In this document: positions 8,927 to 15,294 of the stretch, in pieces | Numbering within the stretch: the first letter of the stretch is position 1 | Layout of the letters: each line of letters opens with the position of its first letter | Source of the DNA: Cyanobacteriota bacterium | GTDB lineage: Bacteria > Acidobacteriota > Vicinamibacteria > Vicinamibacterales > UBA2999 | Direction: 5' to 3' | NCBI GenBank assembly: GCA_019752015.1 | Contig: JAIEMQ010000055.1 | Coordinates: forward strand, 1-39,036 | DNA length: 39,036 bases | Notes under the pieces: generated by a model | Databases searched by the model: none | What the model was told of the DNA's origin: nothing | The model's input: only the letters and a program-made list of their open reading frames with translations | Program-made: the position numbers and the translations under genes

Positions 8927-9880
8927 ATGGCAATTCCCACTTTCACTGCCGGCGTCAGCCCTTCGATCGTGGACCTGGTCGGAGACACACCGCTTATCCG
9001 CCTGCGGCGCATCGAGCGCGATCTCGCCGGCGTCGAGCTCTACGCAAAAGCGGAGTGGCAGAACCCGGGCGGGTCGGTGAAGGATCGACCGGCGCTGCGG
9101 ATGGTCCAGGAAGGCATTGCGTCGGGGCAGCTCGTGAAGGGCAAGGTGATCCTCGACGCCACCTCGGGCAACACCGGCATTGCTTACGCGATGATGGGCG
9201 CGGCAATGGGCTTCAGCGTCACGCTGTGCGTGCCGGAGAACGTGACGCCCGAGCGCAAGCGCATCCTGCGCGCGTACGGCGCGGAGTTGATATTCACCAA
9301 TCCGCTCGAGGGATCCGACGGCGCGATTCGCATGGCGCAGGAAATGAACGCGTCGAATCCCGAGAAGTTCTTCTATGCGGATCAGTACAACAACGACTTC
9401 AACTGGAAATCGCACTACGACACGACCGGGCCGGAGATCATCCGCCAGGTCGGCTCGCGACTGACGCACTTTGTGGCGGGCCTCGGGACGAGCGGCACCT
9501 TCATCGGCGTCGGGCGGCGGCTGCGTGAATACAACCGCAACATCGTGCTCGCGTCGATGCAGCCGGATTCGCCGCTGCATGGCCTCGAAGGCCTGAAGCA
9601 CATGGAGTCGGCGATCGTGCCCGGCATCTATGATGCGAAGCTTGCCGACGAAGACGTGCGTGTCGGCACCGAAGAGGCGTACGACATGACGCGGCGGCTC
9701 GCGCAGGAAGAAGGCCTGCTCGTCGGCATTTCGAGCGGCGCGAACCTGGCGGGCGCGTTGAAAGTCGCGCGCAAGGGCGCCGTGATCGCGGTGGTGTTCT
9801 GCGACGGCGGCGAACGGTATTTGTCGGAGCGGTTCTGGGAGAATCCCCCGGAAGGCGCGTCGATCTGCGGGACGAACTGA
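8927..9880 (+). CDS. cysM: Cysteine synthase of the CysM (sulfur-carrier-dependent) type
   Basis: The 317-residue fold-type-II PLP enzyme carries NPGGSVKDRPALRM with PLP Lys52, the substrate loop TSGNTG (79-84), the phosphate-binding GLGTSGT (185-191) and SSGAN (269-273). Resemblance to mycobacterial CysM is close over NPxGS(I/V)KDRPA(V/L)RM, THFVAGLGT(S/T)GT and the VPxxYD segment. That CysM condenses O-phosphoserine with the thiocarboxylated carrier CysO. From memory, its Arg220 selects the phosphate; the equivalent here appears to be Lys224 (GLKHM), still basic. The gene is first in a run with a Mec-type JAMM peptidase and a CysO-MoeZ fusion, which supports the carrier-dependent route over sulfide and O-acetylserine. 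Only the family and context are firm; the substrate is inference. Confidence 0.88.
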   Translation: MAIPTFTAGVSPSIVDLVGDTPLIRLRRIERDLAGVELYAKAEWQNPGGSVKDRPALRMVQEGIASGQLVKGKVILDATSGNTGIAYAMMGAAMGFSVTLCVPENVTPERKRILRAYGAELIFTNPLEGSDGAIRMAQEMNASNPEKFFYADQYNNDFNWKSHYDTTGPEIIRQVGSRLTHFVAGLGTSGTFIGVGRRLREYNRNIVLASMQPDSPLHGLEGLKHMESAIVPGIYDAKLADEDVRVGTEEAYDMTRRLAQEEGLLVGISSGANLAGALKVARKGAVIAVVFCDGGERYLSERFWENPPEGASICGTN

Positions 9881-9910
9881 CGGACCCAACCACTGCAGGA
9901 GCTTGATTTC

Positions 9911-12730
9911 ATGATTCGTATCCAGCCGATTCGTGTCGCGATCGCCGTCGCGGCGATCTTCACGGCGCTGGCCGTGCCGTCGGCACAGACCGCGCGGCCG
10001 GCCGCCGTGTCGGACGTGCCGAAGCTGCCGTTCGCCACGTTCACGCTGCCGAATGGATTGCAGGTGATCCTGAGCCAGGATCGCCGGCTGCCGCTCGTTG
10101 CCGTCAACCTGTGGTACCACGTCGGTCCCGCGAACGAAGAGCCCGGCCGCACCGGCTTCGCGCACCTGTTCGAGCACCTGATGTTTCAGGGCTCGAAGCA
10201 CACGCCTCCCGATTCGCACTTCCCGATGCTCGAAGCCGCCGGCGCCACCGACATCAACGGCACCACCGACTACGACCGCACGAATTACTTCGAGACGCTG
10301 CCGTCGAACCAGCTCGAGCTGGCGCTGTGGATCGAGTCCGATCGGATGGGGTATCTGCTCGACACGGTCGATCAGGCGGCGCTGTCGAATCAGCAGGACG
10401 TGGTCCGCAACGAGCGCCGCCAGAGCCTCGAGAACGTGCCGTACGGAATCGCTGAAGAAGCGCTCGTGCACCTGCTCTATCCGAAAGGCCATCCGTACTA
10501 CGGCTACGTGATCGGATCGCACGAAGACATCCAGGCGGCGAAGCTCGAAGACGTCAAGGATTTCTTCAAGCGCTATTACGCGCCCAACAACGCGAGCCTG
10601 GCGATCGTCGGCGACTTCGATCCGGCGGCGGCGCGCTCGCTGGTGGAGAAGTACTTCGGCACGCTCAAGCGCGGACCGGCGGTCCCGCCGATCGGCGCCG
10701 CGACGCCGCCGATCACGACGGAACGCCGCGCGACGATCGAGGATCGTATCGAGCTGCCGCGGCTCTACATGGCGTGGCTGACGTCGCCGATCTTCAAGCC
10801 GGGCGATGCCGACGCCGACATCGTGGCGACGCTGCTCGGCGGCGGACGATCGAGCCGGCTCTATAAGAAGCTGGTCTACGAACAGGGACTGGCGCAGGAC
10901 GTCAGCGTGGCGCAGCAGTCGCTGATCCTCGGATCGCAATTCCAGATCACCGTGACCGCCCGGGCGGGAAAGACGCTCGAGGAAATCGAGAAGGCGGTCG
11001 ATGCGGAGCTGCAGATCCTGCGCACCACGCCGCCCGACGCGCGCGAGATCGAGCGCGCCCGCAACACGCTCGAAACGCGCATCATCACCGGCCTCGAAAG
11101 CCTCGGCGGATTCGGCGGCGTCGCCGATCGGCTGAACTCGTACAACCACTATCTGAAGAATCCGGACTACCTGCAGCAGGACATCGCGCGCTACCGCGCC
11201 GTCACACCGGCCAGCGCCCTCGCCTTCGCGAAGGAGCAGCTGACGCCGAACAGTCGCGTGGTCGTGCACGCCGTGAAGGGCACGCCGAATCTGACGTCGC
11301 CGCCGACACCGCCCGCGCAGCAGTCGAAGCCCGGACAGGGCGCCGAATCGGTCAACGTCGACGAGCCGTGGCGCAAGGATCCGCCAGCGCCGCCGGCATC
11401 GCGCACCTACATGCAGGTGCCGGCGCCCGAGTCGATCACGCTCGCGAACGGTTTGACGGTGATGCTGGCGCCGCGTCGCGGGCTGCCGGTGGTGGCGGCG
11501 AACCTCGTGATCAAGACGGGCAGCGACAGCAATCCGGCCGACGCTCCCGGGCTCGCGAACTTCACCGCGGCGATGCTGACGCAGGGGACCAGGACGCGAC
11601 ACGCGTTGCAGATTGCTGATGACACCGCGCAGATCGGCGCCACGCTGACGGCGACCAGCACGATGGACGCATCGACGGTCAGCACGCGATCGCTCAAGAA
11701 GAATTTCTCCACGGCGCTGACGCAGCTTGCCGACGTGGCGCTCAATCCGTCGTTTCCGGCCGACGAGCTCGAGCGCCAGCGCGCCGTCCGTCTCGGACAG
11801 CTCGCGCAGCAGCGCGCGAATCCGCCGGCGCTGGCGGCGACGATTGTCGCCAACGTTCTTTATGGAGAGAGCCATCCGTACGGCTACGCCGAGGCCGGCA
11901 CGGCGGAATCGTTGAAGGCGATGACCTCCGGCAAGATGCGCGCGTTCTGGCAGCAGAACTTCGTGCCGAACAACGCCGCGCTCGTCGTCGCCGGTGACAT
12001 CACGATGGCCGAACTGCGGCCGCTCGTGGACAAGGCGTTCGGCGCGTGGCAGCGCGGGACACCCGCGCGTCCGGCGTTGACGACGCCGCCGTACGCACCT
12101 TCGAAAGTCGTGATCGTCGATCGTCCCGGCGCACCGCAAACGCAGCTGCGCGTGGCGATGATTGGCGCGGCGCGTTCGTCACCCGACTTCCGGCCCGCGC
12201 AGGTGATGAACACCGCGCTCGGCGGACTGTTCTCGAGCCGCATCAACATGAACCTGCGCGAGAAGAACGGCTATAGCTATGGCGCCTCATCGCAGTTCAT
12301 GTTCCGCAAGGCGCCGGGTCCATTCCAGGTCGGCAGCGGCGTGCGCACCGACGTCACCGGCGCGGCGGCGCAGGAAATCATCAACGAGCTGAAGGGCATG
12401 GCCGCCGGCGCCATGCCCGCGGAAGAATTGAAGCGGTCGAAGGACGCGCTCACGTATTCGCTGCCGGGCGCGTTCGAGACGAGCGCCGACACCGCCGCGA
12501 GCCTCGCGAACATCTATACCTACGACCTGGGACTTGATTACTACGCGACATATGCGGAGAGCGTCTACGCGGTGACCGCCGAACAGGCGCTGGGCGTGGC
12601 GAAGAAGTACCTGGTGCCAGACCGTTTTGTCGTCGTGGCGATTGGCGATCGATCGAAGATCGAGGCGGACTTGAAGAAGCTCAATCTGCCGATCGAGGTT
12701 CGCGACGCCGACGGGAAGCTGGTCAAGTAG
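9911..12730 (+). CDS. M16 (insulinase/pitrilysin-like) zinc peptidase, fused two-half form, exported
   Basis: This 939-residue protein starts with a signal peptide (MIRIQPIRVAIAVAAIFTAL then AVPSAQT). The first half contains the inverted zinc motif HLFEH (85-89) in GFAHLFEHLMFQGS and a downstream NERRQSLEN glutamate, so it is catalytically competent. The second half, starting about residue 415, repeats the M16 fold (ITLANGLTVMLAPRRGLPVV, then GLANFTAAMLTQGT) but lacks the zinc motif, as expected for the regulatory half. Late landmarks SSRINMNLREKNGYSYGASS fit the C-terminal M16 domain. A proline-rich linker (about 458-488) separates the halves. An AGGAG ribosome site precedes ATG 9911 and the gene lies 30 bases after cysM and 7 bases before mec, so it is probably cotranscribed. 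It acts outside the cytoplasm and need not be part of the sulfur pathway. Confidence 0.9.
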   Translation: MIRIQPIRVAIAVAAIFTALAVPSAQTARPAAVSDVPKLPFATFTLPNGLQVILSQDRRLPLVAVNLWYHVGPANEEPGRTGFAHLFEHLMFQGSKHTPPDSHFPMLEAAGATDINGTTDYDRTNYFETLPSNQLELALWIESDRMGYLLDTVDQAALSNQQDVVRNERRQSLENVPYGIAEEALVHLLYPKGHPYYGYVIGSHEDIQAAKLEDVKDFFKRYYAPNNASLAIVGDFDPAAARSLVEKYFGTLKRGPAVPPIGAATPPITTERRATIEDRIELPRLYMAWLTSPIFKPGDADADIVATLLGGGRSSRLYKKLVYEQGLAQDVSVAQQSLILGSQFQITVTARAGKTLEEIEKAVDAELQILRTTPPDAREIERARNTLETRIITGLESLGGFGGVADRLNSYNHYLKNPDYLQQDIARYRAVTPASALAFAKEQLTPNSRVVVHAVKGTPNLTSPPTPPAQQSKPGQGAESVNVDEPWRKDPPAPPASRTYMQVPAPESITLANGLTVMLAPRRGLPVVAANLVIKTGSDSNPADAPGLANFTAAMLTQGTRTRHALQIADDTAQIGATLTATSTMDASTVSTRSLKKNFSTALTQLADVALNPSFPADELERQRAVRLGQLAQQRANPPALAATIVANVLYGESHPYGYAEAGTAESLKAMTSGKMRAFWQQNFVPNNAALVVAGDITMAELRPLVDKAFGAWQRGTPARPALTTPPYAPSKVVIVDRPGAPQTQLRVAMIGAARSSPDFRPAQVMNTALGGLFSSRINMNLREKNGYSYGASSQFMFRKAPGPFQVGSGVRTDVTGAAAQEIINELKGMAAGAMPAEELKRSKDALTYSLPGAFETSADTAASLANIYTYDLGLDYYATYAESVYAVTAEQALGVAKKYLVPDRFVVVAIGDRSKIEADLKKLNLPIEVRDADGKLVK

Positions 12731-12737
12731 CGCGTTG

Positions 12738-13151
12738 ATGTCGATTCGGTTGATGCCGGAGGTGGACGCGGCGATCCGTGCCCACGGACGGGAAACGTTT
12801 CCTCACGAGTGCTGCGGCGCCATGCTCGGCAGGGACGGCGTCGTCAGCGAAGCGTTCAAGCTGCCGAATACCACCGGGGAAGGGCCGCGGCGGCGTTTCC
12901 TGGTGCGGCCGGACGACTATCGCGTGGCCGAGAAGCGCGCCGGCGAGGCGGGACTGGATCTGCTGGGGTTCTATCACTCGCATCCGGATCATCCGGCAAG
13001 GCCGTCGCAGTACGATCTCGATCACGCGTGGCCGTTTTTCTCCTACGTGATCGTGTCGGTAATGGCCGGCGAAGATAAATTGCTGACGTCGTGGCGATTG
13101 AAGGACGATCGCTCGGCGTTTGATGAAGAACAAATAACGAAGAACGAATAA
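12738..13151 (+). CDS. mec: JAMM/MPN+ metallopeptidase of the Mec type
   Basis: I take ATG 12738, giving 137 residues; a TTG one codon earlier is possible. The zinc-peptidase signature is complete: Glu24 in FPHECCG, then HSHPDHPARPSQYDLD with His80, His82, Ser90 and Asp93 (pattern HxHP...SxxD). Mycobacterial Mec+ of this family removes cysteine from CysO-cysteine, and archaeal and eukaryotic relatives cut after the Gly-Gly of ubiquitin-fold proteins. Here it lies between the cysM-M16 genes and the CysO-like fusion, the usual mec/cysO/cysM association. The last eight codons and the stop (EEQITKNE) run into a 14-bp tandem repeat, so the C-terminus is repeat-encoded. Predicted job: release cysteine from the carrier and possibly also mature the fused carrier. 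The second role is inference. Confidence 0.88.
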   Translation: MSIRLMPEVDAAIRAHGRETFPHECCGAMLGRDGVVSEAFKLPNTTGEGPRRRFLVRPDDYRVAEKRAGEAGLDLLGFYHSHPDHPARPSQYDLDHAWPFFSYVIVSVMAGEDKLLTSWRLKDDRSAFDEEQITKNE

Positions 13152-13222
13152 CGAAGAACGAATAACGAAGAACGAATAACGAAGAACGAATAACGAAGAA
13201 CGAATAACGAAGAACGAATAAC
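13125..13222 (+). repeat. Tandem repeat, 14-bp unit GAAGAACGAATAAC, 7 copies
   Basis: Seven head-to-tail copies fill the end of mec and the spacer before the CysO-MoeZ fusion. The first copy (13125-13138) has one substitution, and the next six, 13139-13222, are identical. The stop of mec lies in the second copy and the next ATG is four bases after the last copy. Because 14 is not a multiple of 3, the unit cannot be translated indefinitely. The array is A-rich in a GC-rich neighbourhood and has no spacers, so it is a microsatellite-like array rather than CRISPR. Confidence 0.95.
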
Positions 13223-13226
13223 AAAC

Positions 13227-14678
13227 ATGGCGACCAAGATCCTGATCCCGACCCCGCTGCGTCCGTTCACCGACAAGCTCGATGCCGTCGAAGTCGACGG
13301 CGCCAACATCGGCGAGCTGCTGAAGAACCTGACCACGAAATACGGCGGGCTCAGGCAGCATCTCTATTCCGCCGACGGCAAGCTGCGCAGCTTCGTCAAC
13401 ATTTACGTGAATGACGATGACATTCGGTACTTGCAGAAGGATCAGACGCCGCTGAAGGCGGGGGATACCGTCAGCATCATCCCATCGGTCGCCGGCGGCG
13501 CACCGACGGTTGCGGAGGAATTGCCGCAGCTGTCCGGCGAGGAGATCAAGCGCTATAGCCGGCACCTGATCATGCCGGAGGTCGGCGTCGAGGGGCAGCG
13601 CAAGCTGAAAGCGGCGAAGGTGCTCTGCATCGGCGCCGGCGGACTCGGCTCGCCCGCGGCGATGTATCTGGCCGCCGCCGGCATCGGCACGATCGGCATC
13701 GTTGATTTCGACGTCGTGGATTTCTCGAATCTGCAGCGGCAGATCATTCACGGCACTCCGGACGTCGGACGGGCAAAGCTCGCGTCGGCGAAGGATCGCC
13801 TTGGCGCGCTCAATCCGAACGTCCACATCGAGACCTACGACGCAGCACTCAGCTCGGAGAATGCCATTCGCCTGTTCGAGCCGTACGATGTGATTCTCGA
13901 CGGCACCGACAATTTCCCGACCCGATATCTCGTCAACGACGCGTGCGTGTTGACCGGCAAGCCGAACGCATACGGCAGCATCTTCCGCTTCGAAGGACAG
14001 GCGTCGGTGTTCGCGACGAAGGAAGGGCCGTGCTATCGCTGCCTCTACCCCGAGCCGCCGCCGCCGGGCCTCGTGCCGAGCTGCGCTGAAGGCGGCGTGT
14101 TCGGCGTGCTGCCGGGCATCATCGGCGTGATCCAGGCGACGGAAACGATCAAGCTGGTGCTGGGCGCGGGCGAGCCGCTGATCGGCCGCTTCCTGATCTA
14201 CGACGCGCTGCGGATGCGCTTCCGCGAATTGAAGCTGCGCAAGGATGCCGATTGCCCGGTGTGCGGCACGCATCCCACGGTGAAAAAGCTGATCGATTAC
14301 GAGCAGTTCTGCGGCGTCGCGCCGCATCAGGTCGCGGCCGCGGCCGCGCCTCCGACATCCATGGACGCATTGACTTCGAAGGAACTGAAAGCTGAGCTCG
14401 ATCGCGGCGATCAAGTCGTGATCGTCGACGTGCGCGAGCCGCAGGAGTTTCAGATCAACCGCCTGCCCGGCTCGATCCTGATTCCGCTTGGCGATCTGCC
14501 GAAGCGGTACGTCGAGCTCGACCCGGACGCCAACATCGTCACGCAGTGCAAGTCGGGGATGCGCTCGGCGAAGGCGCAGGACTTGCTGCGGTCGAAGGGC
14601 TTTACCAAGGTCCGGAACCTGACCGGCGGCGTTCTTGGCTGGATCGACCAGGTCGATCCCGGCCAGCCGAAGTACTAA
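13227..14678 (+). CDS. CysO-like ubiquitin-fold carrier fused to MoeZ/MoeB E1-like adenylyltransferase and rhodanese
   Basis: The 483-residue protein has three parts. Residues 1-91 are a beta-grasp sulfur carrier; FVNIYVNDDDIRYL and GDTVSIIPSVAGG closely match mycobacterial CysO, which ends in AVAGG, and the Gly-Gly is at 90-91. Residues about 101-365 are an E1-like enzyme: GAGGLGS (136-142), Asp160, Arg171, GTDNFPTRYLVNDAC, zinc cysteines at 269/272 and 343/346, and Cys286 at the position of the MOCS3/Uba4 active cysteine. Residues about 380-480 are a rhodanese with active-site CKSGMRS (Cys441). In Mycobacterium a separate MoeZ (E1 plus rhodanese) adenylates and thiocarboxylates CysO for CysM. 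Here carrier and activator are one chain, so the Gly-Gly is followed by APTVAEELPQLSGEE rather than a free carboxylate. No Met occurs between residues 92 and 115 to restart translation. Confidence 0.92.
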   Translation: MATKILIPTPLRPFTDKLDAVEVDGANIGELLKNLTTKYGGLRQHLYSADGKLRSFVNIYVNDDDIRYLQKDQTPLKAGDTVSIIPSVAGGAPTVAEELPQLSGEEIKRYSRHLIMPEVGVEGQRKLKAAKVLCIGAGGLGSPAAMYLAAAGIGTIGIVDFDVVDFSNLQRQIIHGTPDVGRAKLASAKDRLGALNPNVHIETYDAALSSENAIRLFEPYDVILDGTDNFPTRYLVNDACVLTGKPNAYGSIFRFEGQASVFATKEGPCYRCLYPEPPPPGLVPSCAEGGVFGVLPGIIGVIQATETIKLVLGAGEPLIGRFLIYDALRMRFRELKLRKDADCPVCGTHPTVKKLIDYEQFCGVAPHQVAAAAAPPTSMDALTSKELKAELDRGDQVVIVDVREPQEFQINRLPGSILIPLGDLPKRYVELDPDANIVTQCKSGMRSAKAQDLLRSKGFTKVRNLTGGVLGWIDQVDPGQPKY

Positions 14679-14748
14679 TCCGCCTGAAGGCGGACACTAC
14701 CTGAGATCCTGTCTCAAGATTGAACGGCGACTTGCCCGGTCGCCGTTC
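14679..14748 (+). terminator. Three tandem hairpins after the CysO-MoeZ fusion
   Basis: Immediately after the stop there are three inverted repeats: TCCGCC-TGAA-GGCGGA (14679-14694), TGAGA-TCCTG-TCTCA (14702-14716), and a perfect 10-bp stem GAACGGCGAC / GTCGCCGTTC with a 7-base loop (14722-14748). None is followed by a T-run, so they are not classical intrinsic terminators. They could end or attenuate readthrough, or stabilise the 3' end. The loop of the third overlaps the candidate -35 of the next operon. Confidence 0.4.
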
Positions 14749-14761
14749 CGGGTACTAAAAT
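14732..14761 (+). promoter_or_regulatory. Candidate sigma-70-like promoter of the suf operon
   Basis: TTGCCC (14732-14737) and TAAAAT (14756-14761) are separated by 18 bases, a plausible housekeeping promoter. It lies 35 bases before the ATG of the Rrf2 gene in the only sizeable non-coding gap before the operon. The match is by eye and the -35 is imperfect. Confidence 0.4.
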
Positions 14762-14780
14762 AGGACTACGGTGGTCGTAT
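14760..14780 (+). promoter_or_regulatory. Candidate Rrf2 operator, 21-bp imperfect palindrome
   Basis: Half-sites ATAGGACTAC and GTGGTCGTAT flank a central G at 14770. Eight of the ten base pairs are symmetric, in the pattern ATAnGACnAC / GTnGTCnTAT. It overlaps the end of the candidate -10 and the expected transcription start, a typical repressor position, and lies 16 bases before the Rrf2 start codon. The arrangement recalls IscR-type sites (ATA...GACT...), but equivalence is inferred. Confidence 0.5.
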
Positions 14781-14796
14781 ATCTGAGTCCATCAAA

Positions 14797-15276
14797 ATGC
14801 TGAGACTTTCCAAGAAATCTGACTACGCGCTCATCTCGATGAAGCACCTGGCGACCCGGCCCGACGGTGGCGTGTCGTCCAGCGCTCGCGAGATCTCCGA
14901 GTCCTACGACATCCCGCTGGAGCTGCTCGCGAAGGTGTTGCAGCGCCTGGTGCGCGCGCGATTGCTGGTCTCTGTGCAGGGCACGCGCGGCGGATACCGG
15001 CTCGGTCGAAGCGCGCAATCGATCACGGTCGCGGACGTGATCCAGGCCGTCGACGGCCCCGTCACGGTGACGGCCTGTTCCGACGACGATCACAATTGCG
15101 ATCAATACACGAAGTGCAGCATTCGTGACCCGCTGTGGAAGATCAAGAACCGCATCCTCGATGCGCTGAACACGGTCAGCGTCGCGGAAATGGCGGCCGA
15201 AGCGGATGCGCCGCCTCCGCAGCCGACGCACACGGTGTCGCGGATGGTATTCATTCCTCCCGTCGGGGAGAACTGA
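14797..15276 (+). CDS. Rrf2-family transcriptional regulator (IscR/SufR-like)
   Basis: The 159-residue protein begins MLRLSKKSDYALISMKHLA, the Rrf2 winged-helix start, followed by IPLELLAKVLQRLVRARLL (recognition region) and the wing VQGTRGGYRLGR. Three cysteines, Cys94, Cys101 and Cys107 (C-x6-C-x5-C), sit where IscR binds its [2Fe-2S] cluster (C-x5-C-x5-C there), so cluster sensing is likely. It is the first gene of the Fe-S assembly operon, and a 21-bp palindrome lies just upstream. Autorepression of the operon when clusters are plentiful is the expected logic by analogy with IscR and cyanobacterial SufR. The C-terminal tail (about 134-159) is proline- and alanine-rich and not conserved in IscR. 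The stop codon's last base starts a short octamer repeat. Confidence 0.88.
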   Translation: MLRLSKKSDYALISMKHLATRPDGGVSSSAREISESYDIPLELLAKVLQRLVRARLLVSVQGTRGGYRLGRSAQSITVADVIQAVDGPVTVTACSDDDHNCDQYTKCSIRDPLWKIKNRILDALNTVSVAEMAAEADAPPPQPTHTVSRMVFIPPVGEN

Positions 15277-15291
15277 AGGTCTTGAGGTCTT
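15276..15291 (+). repeat. Octamer repeat, 2 units (AAGGTCTT GAGGTCTT)
   Basis: Two units of the GAGGTCTT family span the gap between the Rrf2 stop and iscS. The GAGG of the second unit (15284-15287) is seven bases before the iscS ATG and is the only Shine-Dalgarno-like sequence there, so the repeat itself may serve as the ribosome site. Confidence 0.8.
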
Positions 15292-15294
15292 GAA

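Noticed and set aside
8882-12139. A 1085-codon open frame on the minus strand
   Set aside because: It is the antisense of cysM and the M16 peptidase; composition is Arg/His-rich with no motifs, typical of shadow frames in GC-rich genes.
13125-13222. CRISPR array
   Set aside because: Repeats are 14 bp, contiguous and without spacers; no cas genes nearby. The same holds for the octamer arrays.
13514-13523. Internal start making a free E1-rhodanese: GGAGG followed by TTG
   Set aside because: The spacing from GGAGG to TTG is only two bases, too short for a normal start. It stays a remote alternative to proteolytic release of the carrier.
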